Source: Geminicoccaceae bacterium (GTDB lineage Bacteria > Pseudomonadota > Alphaproteobacteria > Geminicoccales > Geminicoccaceae). Taken from it: a stretch of 64,000 nucleotides of DNA. This document shows, in pieces, positions 1 to 8,446 of this stretch (positions are counted from its first letter, which is position 1; the number at the start of each line of letters is the position of its first letter). Position numbers and translations under genes: made by a program. The stretch is taken from the NCBI GenBank assembly GCA_028285265.1, contig JANQPX010000018.1:124001-188000 (forward strand), in the 5' to 3' direction. The notes under the pieces were generated by a model. It was not told the DNA's origin, did no database searches, and saw only the letters and a list, made by a program, of their open reading frames with translations.

Positions 1-491
1 AGGTCAGCGGGAATCCAGATCGGTCTGGCACCTAGCAGATCCCAACCTTCGATCCATTTGAACGGATCGTCCTCCCTATAGCTGCTGCCTGGCGGTAGGT
101 CGAACCATTGTGGGCAGGCCACCGTCACACCAGATACCTGAAGGTTCCGGAAAGTGGTTTCCAAGCCATCTTCGGACACTTCTTCTGCGGAAACTCGCTC
201 GATCGCTTCCATCACGGCACTCGTGCGGGCGGCATCACGATCCAATCCCTTGCCGAGATGAGTCGTCAGGTCTTTTGCAAGTGGCGTAATAGCGCCAAAG
301 ACTGGTACACCCGCCGTGTCCAGCCTCGAAATCTCGGTGACGCGCGTGATTGGCACCCGTCGAAAAATCGACGCTGCCCGCTGGTACACTACATTCGCTG
401 CGCCCAGTCTTGCAGATGCTGGGCTTACCTTCTTGAAAATTTCGCCAGCCGTGAGCGGGCAGACGTCAAGCGCGCCGGCAGGCGCTATGTT
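1..491 (-). CDS. YcaO-domain protein, N-terminal part, cut by window edge
   Basis: Translating the minus strand by hand gives an open frame absent from the ORF track. It carries the signature of YcaO cyclodehydratase/thioamidation enzymes: TRVTEISRLDTAGVPVFGAI, then LGKGLDRDAARTSAVMEAIE, the ATP-binding N-terminal part of the fold. YcaO proteins activate backbone amides with ATP to make azol(in)es or thioamides in RiPPs, or act in ribosomal protein S12 modification. The frame is open from about 563 down to the edge but contains no ATG, GTG or TTG before a GTG at 389, which would cut into the family-like N-terminus. The end given is therefore only the point just after the neighbouring ORF. The true start could be non-standard, reached by frameshifting from the overlapping 72-residue ORF, or lost by mutation. 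The family call is firm; start and function are open. Confidence 0.8.
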
Positions 492-709
492 TAAAGGCCC
501 TGTACGATCATCCCAGTCGCGTGGTCTTTCAAGAAAAGGTGTGATTTCGTCTTCTTGGACAGGTCAATAAGATCCGCCAACTGTTGAGCGGTAAGATCGT
601 TTATGGCTTGTTTTACGTGATCACTAATGTGATCCGGATCTATTTCAGGAAGCGCACCACCCTTTTTCAGCGCATCGAAATTTGCCGCAAACTGGTTCTG
701 GCTAGCCAT
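491..709 (-). CDS. 72-residue small protein, possible RiPP precursor or YcaO partner
   Basis: The ORF starts with ATG after an AAGGA-like ribosome site and has a charged, helical look. The N-terminal half ends in a GGALPEIDPDHISDHVKQ stretch and the C-terminal tail contains KSHLFLKDHATGMIVQGL. Its 3' end overlaps the upstream part of the YcaO frame by about 70 bases. Small genes directly beside YcaO are often RiPP precursors, which is the inference here. However, the tail has no Cys and few Ser/Thr, so a heterocycle-rich core is not evident. No known leader family (Nif11, NHLP) is recognised. It could instead be a small accessory protein, or the separated N-terminus of the YcaO protein. Confidence 0.5.
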   Translation of the reverse strand: MASQNQFAANFDALKKGGALPEIDPDHISDHVKQAINDLTAQQLADLIDLSKKTKSHLFLKDHATGMIVQGL

Positions 710-1014
710 GTCAATTTTTTCCTTTTTTGCTCGGAACCTCTATACAAAGTACATTTCGGTCTAATTGACCTTTGCAAGGTACAACCACGACTATTTAATT
801 TGCATTTTAATAAAATCGCCGTCAACTCATTTCAGACTGGGCACAAGCTTCAACGGACGGTTGTCGTTCTCGACTTTGCCGTGCCTGATCAAGCGCTTTA
901 CTCACCCCTTCTTTGATAGCCGGAGGATGAGAGCTAGCTTGCGACCCTTGAAATCAATGATACCCAGATGTAATCGTCGGCCAATAATGCATCAACTAAG
1001 GGGGAGATCGTGCC
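710..1014. other. Divergent intergenic region of the YcaO locus
   Basis: This spacer lies between the minus-strand small ORF/YcaO pair and the plus-strand diiron protein. It is AT-richer than its surroundings, for example a T-tract just upstream of the small ORF and an ATTTAATTTGCATTTTAATAA-like stretch near 795. This fits a divergent promoter region. No palindrome or RNA motif was recognised, and the overlapping plus-strand ORFs in the track look like chance frames. Confidence 0.4.
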
Positions 1015-1731
1015 GTGGAGACGTTGAACACGAGCAGCGCCTTGATCCGGGCCAAGCTGCTGACCTATAGCGGCCCTCTGGCAGCAAGCTATGAGCAGCT
1101 TTGGAACAACGATCGCCTAGACGAGTTGATGCCGTCGTTCCTAGTGCTCATTCACCAGATCATGCGTGCATCGGTTCCTTTGATGGAGTGCGCCGTCAGA
1201 CGCTGCAACGAAGTCAATTCCAACGATCCGCTCTGTCCAGCACTGGCAGACTATTACGGCCACCACATCGAAGAAGAACGAGATCACGACGTCTGGGCGC
1301 TCGAAGACCTCGAAGCGGCAGGTTTTGATCCGAAGGTAGCTTTGGATGCGGTGCCATCACCAGCGGTCGCACAACTTGCCGGCAGGCAATACTATTGGAT
1401 TTTGCACCATCACCCGATCATGCTCTTGGGTTACATTATGGTCTTGGAGGCCTACCCGCCATCAAACACAACCATTGACAAGATCCGGGATTTGTCCGGC
1501 GTGTCGGACGCTGGGTTCAGAAATCTAAGAAAGCATGGAGAACTTGACGTTCACCATCGGGAAGAACTGGATCAATTCCTGGACTCCTTGCCTCTCGAAA
1601 AGAACCACATCGAAATGATCGGCATGAGCATGCTGCATTCGATAGAATCGCTGGTTGCTTGCCTGCAGACATTAAGACCAATCGATTGGCATCGTCCTGC
1701 CGATCGGGTGATGTCTTCATCGATCAGCTAG
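1015..1731 (+). CDS. Heme-oxygenase-like iron-containing redox protein
   Basis: The protein has 238 residues and starts at GTG, eight bases after a GGGGGAG ribosome site. It contains the motif HHIEEERDHDVWALEDLEAAG around residues 83-103 and KHGELDVHHREELD around 173-186. These match the ligand pattern of heme-oxygenase-like diiron oxidases (HDO; Haem_oxygenas_2/CADD/PqqC relatives): Glu and Glu-x-x-x-His in the early helices, then His-x3-Asp-x-His-His in the last. Such enzymes use O2 on amino acids, fatty acids or peptides. It is divergent from the YcaO gene, and HDO-like proteins are known from peptide-modifying clusters, so a role in the same pathway is a reasonable inference but is not shown. 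The actual substrate is unknown. Confidence 0.75.
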   Translation: METLNTSSALIRAKLLTYSGPLAASYEQLWNNDRLDELMPSFLVLIHQIMRASVPLMECAVRRCNEVNSNDPLCPALADYYGHHIEEERDHDVWALEDLEAAGFDPKVALDAVPSPAVAQLAGRQYYWILHHHPIMLLGYIMVLEAYPPSNTTIDKIRDLSGVSDAGFRNLRKHGELDVHHREELDQFLDSLPLEKNHIEMIGMSMLHSIESLVACLQTLRPIDWHRPADRVMSSSIS

Positions 1732-1761
1732 ACGATCGATGAGGTTGACTTCTTGTGCGGT

Positions 1762-1786
1762 GCTATCGCTATTTTCTCGCGATAGC
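1762..1786. terminator. Hairpin between convergent genes
   Basis: GCTATCGC and GCGATAGC form a perfect 8-bp stem around a 9-base loop, about 30 bases after the HDO stop codon and before the converging secreted-protein gene. There is no clear T-run on either side, so factor-independent termination is only tentative. Confidence 0.4.
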
Positions 1787-1888
1787 GGCCCGTACTAAAG
1801 CAAAGAGGTGAGACGAGGATCGGCTTAGATTAGTTTTCTGTCGGTGGTAGACTACGCGTCGGGAAGGACTTGCGCGCGCGCTCCTCTC

Positions 1889-2254
1889 TCAGTCGATGAT
1901 ATTCACGCAGCTACCGCCTTCACAACCGCCAGAGCCATCATAGACACCGCTCGGACTCACAATCGATCCACCTCCAAATGAACCACCGTAACTCTGTCGG
2001 CCGTTTCGCTGAGCGTCGCGATAGGTGTTGCCCTGATGCAATGGGTTATCGAGGTTCCACCAATTCCCGTTTGCGTCGGCTCCATAGCGTCCGGGAACCA
2101 CAGTGCCATAAACTTGAATTGCGAGGGCACATTCCTGTTGGGTCATGGGTCGCCCGTTGATCGAGGCGTTGCAGGCTGCAAAAGCCGTTTCACCTGTCGC
2201 AACAATCCCGAAGAACACAGCACATTGAAGCATCATCTTTCTGGTGTACCGCAT
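1889..2254 (-). CDS. Small secreted protein, unknown function
   Basis: The start was moved from the long ORF to the internal ATG at 2254, which has an AGGAGA ribosome site and gives a proper signal peptide (MRYTRKMMLQ, then a hydrophobic stretch ending in TAFA-A). The mature part is about 100 residues. It begins with a Cys-containing segment (CNASINGRPM) and ends in a Gly/Ser-rich tail with two CEGG/SCVN cysteines. Sequences of this style, with a WWNLDNP core and a glycine-rich end, occur as uncharacterised exported proteins in alphaproteobacteria. No domain is recognised. It is transcribed towards the HDO gene and appears monocistronic. Confidence 0.65.
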   Translation of the reverse strand: MRYTRKMMLQCAVFFGIVATGETAFAACNASINGRPMTQQECALAIQVYGTVVPGRYGADANGNWWNLDNPLHQGNTYRDAQRNGRQSYGGSFGGGSIVSPSGVYDGSGGCEGGSCVNIID

Positions 2255-2645
2255 GATTTCTCCTGCCTCTCTCAATGGTGGAAAGGACCGAACAAGTGGG
2301 CTCCCAATCTTAAGAACGATCCACTGACGGCGCATAAAATGGCCCAGCGAACTAAGGTATTGCCCACCGCAGTGGGACATCGTTTCATCCTCTTATGATC
2401 CATTACGGGATACACTTGTGACATCCATCACACCGTCGCTTCATTTAGCGTCGAGCAATCGCAAATCGTGCTCGTCATTGGCACGAATATCTACCGCCCT
2501 GCTTAAGCACCTTTAAAAAAAGCCTCCACTGCCTCTGTCCCAGCTTATGAACGAACGACTTCGTTTGGCGCCGTGACGCTTGCCACCTGAAACGCCAAGG
2601 CTGGACATGCCTTGTCGACGTTAGACTTCGCTCGATATCATTGCG
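2255..2645. other. Intergenic region, no gene supported
   Basis: This gap lies between divergent genes. ORFs 2036..2398 (+) and 2475..2753 (-) in the track have no protein-like features and overlap real genes antisense. Nothing else was recognised apart from presumed promoters. Confidence 0.4.
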
Positions 2646-3104
2646 ATGATGAAGCAAATCGAAATTCGCTACGCAACAGATGCTGACGCCGTTTCGCTTA
2701 GCAAACTGATCCAGCGCACGATTCTTGCGTCGAATTCCAAAGACTACAGCCACGAGTCGCTTGACTTGCTATGCTCAATATATGGACCGGAGCAAGTCGC
2801 CGAAAGAATTAAGAATGAGCATATTCTTCTTTGCTTTGAAGGCGTCAATCCTATCGGTGCAGCTGGGCTGAGAGGCGACTACCTGCGCTCGGTGTTCGTG
2901 GAACCCTTCCATCAAGGACAAGGCCTGGGAAAACTACTGGTTGGAGAGATTGAAGAGATAGCACGACAAAAGTCAGTCTCGTGCCTTATGGTTCATTCCT
3001 CGATTACCGCGCGACGCTTCTACCGTGCTCTCGGGTTCAACGTCGTAAAGTACCAATCTTCCCCTGAGGGACCCACTATCCTAATGAGCAAGTCATTGAG
3101 CTAA
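2646..3104 (+). CDS. GNAT family N-acetyltransferase
   Basis: The protein has 152 residues. The acetyl-CoA binding motif A is clear as VFVEPFHQGQGLGKLL (about residues 84-99), with the Q/R-x-x-G-x-G/A pattern as QGQGLG. It is followed by a C-terminal motif typical of the fold, SSITARRFYRALGFNVVK, where the Y-x-x-x-GF segment precedes strand 6. GNATs move an acetyl group from acetyl-CoA to an amine; the acceptor cannot be predicted. No ribosome site is obvious before the double ATG, so a slightly different start is possible. It stands alone and is divergent from the secreted protein upstream. Confidence 0.85.
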   Translation: MMKQIEIRYATDADAVSLSKLIQRTILASNSKDYSHESLDLLCSIYGPEQVAERIKNEHILLCFEGVNPIGAAGLRGDYLRSVFVEPFHQGQGLGKLLVGEIEEIARQKSVSCLMVHSSITARRFYRALGFNVVKYQSSPEGPTILMSKSLS

Positions 3105-3207
3105 CAAACGTCTCCCTTCAGCAAGAAATGTGAGCAAGCCGCCCTGCATAAAAAGGCAACGAGGCCTCAAATTCCTGCTGTTCCACTGATAGCTCTTCGC
3201 AAGATCA

Positions 3208-3546
3208 CTAACTCGTCTGGAGGTCGCAACGCTTCCAGGTCTCCTCGGTGCCATCGGGACGGCGAAGCACCATCGTCTGATCGTTGAGTTGCCTCATATT
3301 GATCTCATCACCGGCACGAGGATCATTATCCGGCACAACGTAACGGAAGGTGTGACGTGTATAGTCGCCTTTTGTGCTCGTCCCATTCGGGGTTACGATA
3401 TCGTCACCCTGAATATGCAAATTGCGACCATCATTCGGAAAACACCAATCGCCATCAATTTGATCGGCCAACAATAGGCCCGGCAGAGCAAACATGGCGG
3501 ACGTTGATCCGATCAAGACGAGGATCAACTTTTTCCAGGAAACCAT
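3208..3546 (-). CDS. Small exported protein, unknown function
   Basis: The start was taken at the ATG at 3546, with GGGGAG upstream, rather than the track start. This gives a 112-residue protein with a Lys-positive, hydrophobic signal sequence ending near LLADQ. The mature part opens with IDGDWCFPNDGRNLHI and ends in EETWKRCDL, with one Cys at each end that could form a disulfide. Repeated short beta-strand-like segments suggest a small beta-barrel or lipocalin-like exported protein, but no family is recognised. It is convergent with the GNAT gene. Confidence 0.65.
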   Translation of the reverse strand: MVSWKKLILVLIGSTSAMFALPGLLLADQIDGDWCFPNDGRNLHIQGDDIVTPNGTSTKGDYTRHTFRYVVPDNDPRAGDEINMRQLNDQTMVLRRPDGTEETWKRCDLQTS

Positions 3547-3899
3547 CACGAAGCGCTCCCCTGTCAGTTTGTTACGACACCAACTATGGCAGCACGTCGT
3601 CAAAGATAAAGCTACGACGATCATTGCGTGAGGATTACAGAGCTGGATGACATGGTTCACATGACCACAACGGATCAAAAGTGCAAACCAGCTCCCTGAC
3701 TGCCAGTGAGTCCCTCGTCACACTAGCCTGCTGTCGTTAAGGTGGTATTTCGCTTCCGCTATCCACTGGGCCGCTTCTCGCCGGAAGGTCATGCCGAGTG
3801 TCATCGCTCCAATGATCTTCTGCAACAGGTGCCGCAGTGAGAGGTTGATGAGCCGACCAATCTTCACGAAACGCTTTTGATCTACTTGGGGCATGGGTT
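3547..3899. other. Intergenic region, no convincing gene
   Basis: This stretch holds the promoters of the exported protein and the TauE/SafE gene. A 67-codon minus ORF (3718..3921) overlaps the TauE/SafE start and has no recognisable features. It is not called as a gene. Confidence 0.35.
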
Positions 3900-4637
3900 T
3901 TGGCCTTTGGTTTTCCGACAATCGATCTTGTGACGGCCCTGTTGATTGCTGCAGCGGCAGGGTTAATGCGTGGCTTCGCGGGCGTCGGCTCAGGGATGCT
4001 TATGGCACCCTTCTTCGCGGTGATATTCGGTCCGATCCATACAGTTGTGATCATTATCACCATGGAGATCGTGGTCACCGCACAGCTATTGCCGAGTGTT
4101 CGCAAACATATCGATTGGGGCGTTGTTGGGGGAATGGGAGCGACGGCAGCTATCTTTATGCCTTTCGGAACATGGCTGCTTGTATCGCTGGATCCGACTC
4201 TTATCGCCCGCGGCATTGCGGTGGTCGTCCTTGTTTTTTCGATGATCTTGCTGACTGGATGGCGCTACCACGGTCCCAAACGTTTACCAGCCACGCTGGG
4301 CGTGGGTGCCTTATCAGGCCTGTTGATGGGGTCCACCAGCTTGGGCAACCCGCCGGTCATGGTGTATCTGTTGTCCAGTCAAGACCGAGCAGAAGTGAAC
4401 CGCGCCAACTTCACAGGCTATTTTGCCATCACGTTGATGACACTCTTCGTTTTGATGTTTCTTCAAGGTCTTGTGGTCTGGCGACCTGTTCAGCTAGCAG
4501 CCATCTTGCTCGTTCCATTCATGACTGGCGCATGGATTGGGAGTAGGCTTTTTCGAAAGTCAAGCGAAGCGCTTTATCGACGTGTCGCCCTTGGCCTCTT
4601 GTTGTGCGCTGGCCTTTATGGGCTCCTTCGCCCTTGA
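3900..4637 (+). CDS. TauE/SafE-type sulfite/organosulfur exporter
   Basis: The protein has 245 residues and about eight hydrophobic segments. It has the family feature of two related halves, each opening with a small-residue helix: GLMRGFAGVGSGMLMAPFF in the first and GALSGLLMGSTSLGNPPVM in the second. TauE/SafE (DUF81) proteins export sulfite, sulfoacetate or related anions through the inner membrane. The start codon is TTG; an ATG seven bases upstream is out of frame. No sulfonate-degradation gene is adjacent, so the cargo is not inferable. It is followed by converging redox genes. Confidence 0.85.
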   Translation: MAFGFPTIDLVTALLIAAAAGLMRGFAGVGSGMLMAPFFAVIFGPIHTVVIIITMEIVVTAQLLPSVRKHIDWGVVGGMGATAAIFMPFGTWLLVSLDPTLIARGIAVVVLVFSMILLTGWRYHGPKRLPATLGVGALSGLLMGSTSLGNPPVMVYLLSSQDRAEVNRANFTGYFAITLMTLFVLMFLQGLVVWRPVQLAAILLVPFMTGAWIGSRLFRKSSEALYRRVALGLLLCAGLYGLLRP

Positions 4638-4730
4638 CGATCGATGTTGCGCTCTGATTGTTGAGCCATGCAATCCATCGAGAACAGTCTCGAAGGTTAC
4701 ATCCCGTTCAGTGTTGACCCTGTTGACTTC

Positions 4731-5354
4731 TCAATAAAGTCCACGTGCAGCCATCACGTCAGATTGCCGATCGTTTTCTTCAGGCGTCAGACCTTGCACA
4801 TGATCAAGGAGCATGGCTGCATAACTCGGTAGCTGCGCGCGATCGATATGCTTCGACACATCCCATAGGCCAGACCGGATGATCGCCTTTGGGCAATGCA
4901 AGAAGGCTTCCTCAACAGTGATAATCAAACCGACCTTGGGCGCCCTACCTTGAACGGCACTGCCTTCAAGAAGGCGCGCATCGTCGGTGATCTTGGCAGT
5001 TCCATTGATGCGCAGCGTCTCGCCCATACCCGGCACGAGAACCAGCAAGCCAATTCTCGAATTTTCCAAAAGGTTCATAAAGGCATCGAGTCGATTATTT
5101 CCAATCCGATCTGGTAGGAGCAATGTGCGCTCATTGAGTATGCGTAGAAATCCAGGAGGATCCCCACGCGGCGATATGTCTGCTCCATCCGGTCCCTGCG
5201 TCGAGATCACACAAAACGGCGAGAGTTCCAGTATGGCGCGACAATGCCTGTCGATGTGATTGAGGACCTTGTCTGTTGCACGCGACATTGGTGCTTGGTG
5301 CAAGGCGCGTAGATCAGCTTCGCTTGTGACAAGTGATACGTCCTGCAAGTCCAT
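4731..5354 (-). CDS. PPOX-type FMN-binding protein (MSMEG_1061-like)
   Basis: The ATG at 5354, with GGAG upstream, was chosen. The longer track start adds an unlikely charged leader. The 207-residue protein has the split-barrel pyridoxamine-phosphate-oxidase pattern: FCVISTQGPDGADISPRGDPPGF, then LLPDRIGNNRLDAFMNLLEN, then the I-GLLVLVPGMGETLRINGTA strand pair, and a late FLHCPKAIIRSGLW. This order is typical of the MSMEG_1061 subfamily, which binds FMN or F420 and reduces unknown small molecules. It lies just downstream of the DJ-1/PfpI gene on the same strand (about 120 bp) and probably shares its transcript. Confidence 0.85.
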   Translation of the reverse strand: MDLQDVSLVTSEADLRALHQAPMSRATDKVLNHIDRHCRAILELSPFCVISTQGPDGADISPRGDPPGFLRILNERTLLLPDRIGNNRLDAFMNLLENSRIGLLVLVPGMGETLRINGTAKITDDARLLEGSAVQGRAPKVGLIITVEEAFLHCPKAIIRSGLWDVSKHIDRAQLPSYAAMLLDHVQGLTPEENDRQSDVMAARGLY

Positions 5355-5473
5355 TCTGTTTTCTCTCCACGAAATCTGATACTTCGTCGCGGCGCCGGGG
5401 TGGTTACGAGCGACTCCTACGCTTGCTTGCTGAGCCTTGTCCTTGTCACGTGTTGACTGTGTCATGCCCAGGT

Positions 5474-6073
5474 TCAGGCATAGCCAAGAGCCGCTTCGTT
5501 CGCCGCTAGGGCACGTCGGTATTCCATGACCCGGGCGGTTTCGTCGGCTACTTCTTGTCCATGACTGCGTGCCAAACAGTAGAACATTGCGTCGATGCCA
5601 AGGGTAACGCCACCACTTGTGACAACATTCCGATCGTCGACGATCGCCGCTTTAATCGCAGTTATATTGCCGGAAAGCTGCGTTAGAGGCGATGTCTCGC
5701 CTTCGAAGGTCTCGTCCTTCGTCGTTGCCGATCGTCCATCCAACCGACCTGCTGCAGCAAGGATCATGGCACCCGTACAAATCGCTGTAAGACGGGACGT
5801 CGTACTCTCCACATACGCAAGCGTTTCCTGATCTCGGGCGGCCTTTTGCCATCCTGGACCACCGGTCACGATCAAGTCGCTAAAGTGCGGCGCGTTGGCA
5901 AAACCAAATTTGGCCTTCACTTCAAGACCGTTCGCACAAACAACAAGACCTCTTTCGCGTGCGACGCCGGCAAACTCGAGATCGGGACAGAGACGACGTG
6001 CCATTGAAAGCACACCAAATGCAGCCCCAACGTCAATCGGTTCCACGCCATCATAAAGCAGTATGCCGTACAT
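5474..6073 (-). CDS. DJ-1/PfpI family protein
   Basis: The protein has 199 residues, starting at ATG after GGAG. The nucleophile elbow is visible as AICTGAMILAAAGRLDGR, with the reactive Cys near residue 98. The N-terminal strand ILLYDGVEPIDVGAAFGVL carries the acidic partner typical of the ThiJ/PfpI fold, and VTSGGVTLGIDAMFYCL is the usual C-terminal segment of the isonitrile-hydratase/transcription-regulator-like branch. It lacks an AraC DNA-binding domain, so it is a stand-alone enzyme or stress protein. It is divergent from an NQO-like flavoprotein and upstream of a PPOX protein, which suggests a redox or electrophile-stress group. Confidence 0.85.
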   Translation of the reverse strand: MYGILLYDGVEPIDVGAAFGVLSMARRLCPDLEFAGVARERGLVVCANGLEVKAKFGFANAPHFSDLIVTGGPGWQKAARDQETLAYVESTTSRLTAICTGAMILAAAGRLDGRSATTKDETFEGETSPLTQLSGNITAIKAAIVDDRNVVTSGGVTLGIDAMFYCLARSHGQEVADETARVMEYRRALAANEAALGYA

Positions 6074-6382
6074 ACGGTCTCCACTGTAAAGGGCGTCATT
6101 CTACTTTGAGAGATAGGCCAATCTCTTCGATCGGCAAATGTGAACGGTATGATCGAGGCTATCTTTGCTCTCTATATTGGCCGATATACTAAACGGCTAA
6201 TTGTTGCAGGTCGAGTATCGTCCATCGTGTCATCCTCTCGATACCTGCGCGAGGCATGAACAATTTGCTGAATTTGGCCAAGCCAGCTTAGACTCATCTC
6301 TTGAGCCCCAGACTGACTGGAGCCCCTTGATGCCTCAAAACTATTTGGTCGCTCAGAGCGTTGCGCGACGAGGATAACCAAA
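6074..6382. promoter_or_regulatory. Divergent promoter region with a 16-bp imperfect palindrome
   Basis: This gap separates the DJ-1/PPOX unit from the NQO-like gene. At 6173-6188 lies TATATTGGCCGATATA, an inverted repeat with one central mismatch pair, a plausible operator for both promoters. No regulator gene is next to it. Confidence 0.35.
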
Positions 6383-7159
6383 ATGAAGGCCCATATCGTT
6401 CTCGCCCACCCCGAGGCAAAATCGTTCAACGGTCACCTATCGGATATTTCGCGAAGCGTATTGCGCTCTGCCGAATGGCAGCACACGATGTCAGACTTGT
6501 ACGCCATGGATTTTGATCCACGTGAAGGCGCGCATCATTATAAGTCTCGTCAAGATGCCAAGGCATTCCATCCTCAAACTGAACAGCGGTTCAACGCCGA
6601 CAACCAAACAACACCGACAGATGTGAACACTGAGGCACAACGCTTACTTGAGTGCGATCTGCTTATCCTTCACTTCCCTCTCTGGTGGTTTGGACCACCA
6701 GCGATCCTGAAGGGCTGGATGGACCGGGTTTTTGTCTATGGCCGCCTTTATCGAAGCACGATGCGTTATGACACTGGAATTTGCTCTGGGAAAAGAATGA
6801 TCGCCTGTGTGACCACGGGTGCGAGCAGCGACAATTGTGCTTACAACGGGCGAGAGGGTGATACACATCTCCATCTGTGGCCGGTCCTCTATCCCTTTAG
6901 ATATTTGGGATTTGATGTGCTGCAGCCGGAGATCTTTCACGGCGTTGGTAGCGCAGCATTCTTGGAGGGGCGCGAGGACGGTCTGAGCACGCTCGATACC
7001 TACGCTGATCGCTGGACAATCTCCCTCGAGACGCTCTCATCGCGATCTACAGTCCGCTACAACCGTGACGATGATTTCGATGAAACAAAGAGACTGCTGC
7101 CGGATGCTCGGGCCTACTCACCATTTATACGGCACAAGCCAGACGCGATGCCAGATTAG
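6383..7159 (+). CDS. NAD(P)H dehydrogenase (quinone), flavodoxin-like
   Basis: The protein has 258 residues and starts at ATG after GAGG. It has the KefF/MdaB/NQO1 flavodoxin-2 pattern: MKAHIVLAHPEAKSFNGHL for FMN/FAD phosphate binding, the LDL-like core CDLLILHFPLWWFGPPAILKGW (the family's PLWW...P...KGW motif), then DRVFVYGRLY and the glycine-containing TTGAS loop. Such cytosolic enzymes carry out two-electron reduction of quinones and other electrophiles with NAD(P)H. The divergent DJ-1 and PPOX genes support an electrophile-detoxification context. The C-terminal 40 residues are longer than in KefF and fit NQO1-like members. Confidence 0.9.
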   Translation: MKAHIVLAHPEAKSFNGHLSDISRSVLRSAEWQHTMSDLYAMDFDPREGAHHYKSRQDAKAFHPQTEQRFNADNQTTPTDVNTEAQRLLECDLLILHFPLWWFGPPAILKGWMDRVFVYGRLYRSTMRYDTGICSGKRMIACVTTGASSDNCAYNGREGDTHLHLWPVLYPFRYLGFDVLQPEIFHGVGSAAFLEGREDGLSTLDTYADRWTISLETLSSRSTVRYNRDDDFDETKRLLPDARAYSPFIRHKPDAMPD

Positions 7160-7295
7160 GCCTCTGGCACGCGCTCAGGGTCGAGTGCACAGCATGCAAA
7201 GAAACATAAAGTCGTGAACCTCATTGTGGGTTCCAAATCGCAAGCTCATGCGCGTCACATAAGCGATTGTCTGCCGTAAGCGCTTCGTTTCACCC

Positions 7296-7646
7296 TCATC
7301 GTTGCGTTGGAGCTGAAGTCGTTCTCTTCGACTTGATCCGTCTGAAGGCGATCGTAGCAAGCGCGAGAACGAGGAAGAATAATGAAAACACGGATAGAGG
7401 CAGCGTGACGAGGCTGAGCCATCCGATCACTGCCATGTTATAGAGAAGATCCCCATAGTCAGAACCACCGATCAAGCACGGGTTCTTGAAGCCTTCATGT
7501 AGTTTGCACCCAGCCCAATTTGCTATAGCTCCTGCAGTCAGCGCACTTAGGATGGGTGCCAGGCCGACAAAAAACAAGACCATCAAAAAGAGTACGGCGT
7601 ACCAATGCCGCCTTGTCCCCTTCTGCTCCCCAGTTTCCAAGTTCAA
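7296..7646 (-). CDS. Small two-helix membrane protein, unknown
   Basis: The protein has 116 residues and uses a TTG start shortly after AGAGG. It has two strong transmembrane segments (about residues 16-40 and 72-98). Between them is a conserved-looking exported loop, GCKLHEGFKNPCLIGGSDYGD, with two cysteines likely to form a disulfide. This loop pattern, Cys...EG...PC...G.D.GD, occurs in a family of uncharacterised proteobacterial membrane proteins. The C-terminus is basic (RRIKSKR), in keeping with the cytosol. No function is proposed. It is convergent with the NQO-like gene. Confidence 0.7.
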   Translation of the reverse strand: MNLETGEQKGTRRHWYAVLFLMVLFFVGLAPILSALTAGAIANWAGCKLHEGFKNPCLIGGSDYGDLLYNMAVIGWLSLVTLPLSVFSLFFLVLALATIAFRRIKSKRTTSAPTQR

Positions 7647-7773
7647 GTTCCTCTAATGCAAATCGGCATCCTCATCATCAGCCAATTGGACCCATTGGCG
7701 GTCCCTAATAACAATCATCGCGCACGAACCAGCAGCAGACAGGATACCACAAAGTCGAAGCTCGATCCGAAGC

Positions 7774-8364
7774 CTATCTTTTCACGAGAAAGATATCCGG
7801 AGCCTCGTAGAGCAACCCCTCAGTCGTCGTTTCCAGCGCAGCATGCCTACAGTCACCACCGGGCTGACTCAAGACACCGTCACCGGTGATGTAAAGCTGC
7901 GTAACCAACGGGGCATGAGCAGGCGCCGTGATGCGGTAGTGGAAATGACGTGGCCGCGGGAAATAGGCGCCTGGCACCAAGGTCTTCACCGCGTACTGCC
8001 CGTCCTCGTCGCTTAGCACTGTCCCGCGCAAATCAATCGCTTCATCTGCGTAGTCGCCATAGGCGCCATTATTGTCGGGGTGGTAATCGCCATTGCCATC
8101 AGTCTGCCAGATTTCGATCCGTGCATTGGCTATGGGCCGATTATCGCCTTCTGCCGATAGTATCCGGCCGGACAGGATCAATGGATCGCCGGATTTGCCA
8201 TGTCGGTTGAGATCATCAACGATGGGCGTATCGCTCACATAAAACGGACCCATGGCATCTGCCTCGGTTGGCGTGCATGCGAGCCCCTCCTCAGCAGGTG
8301 CTGCCGTACAGCTGGCAAGAACACCGGCGACGATCAGTACGGCATGGCGGTGAAACTGTGGCAT
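7774..8364 (-). CDS. Intradiol dioxygenase-like lipoprotein
   Basis: The ATG at 8364 gives a 196-residue protein with a lipoprotein signal: basic start, hydrophobic stretch, then lipobox VLASC. The mature domain has the protocatechuate/catechol 1,2-dioxygenase beta-sandwich signature: CTPTEADAMGPFYV at the front, IEIWQTDGNGDYHPD in the middle, and the C-terminal iron ligand segment YFPRPRHFHYRI with Tyr and the His-x-His pair. Intradiol enzymes cleave catechols using Fe3+. Exported relatives are poorly characterised. It sits about 80 bp downstream of an MsrQ-like haem membrane protein on the same strand, an arrangement that suggests a periplasmic redox function. Confidence 0.85.
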   Translation of the reverse strand: MPQFHRHAVLIVAGVLASCTAAPAEEGLACTPTEADAMGPFYVSDTPIVDDLNRHGKSGDPLILSGRILSAEGDNRPIANARIEIWQTDGNGDYHPDNNGAYGDYADEAIDLRGTVLSDEDGQYAVKTLVPGAYFPRPRHFHYRITAPAHAPLVTQLYITGDGVLSQPGGDCRHAALETTTEGLLYEAPDIFLVKR

Positions 8365-8446
8365 GAATTCCCTCGTAGTCTTGGCAGGGGTAATCGGAGT
8401 TGCGTCGAGACAGTGATGGCTTGACCTCGGGCATTGACCAGCGCAC

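Noticed and set aside
3718-3921. 67-codon minus ORF before the TauE/SafE gene
   Set aside because: Overlaps the start of the exporter, has no ribosome site or family pattern.
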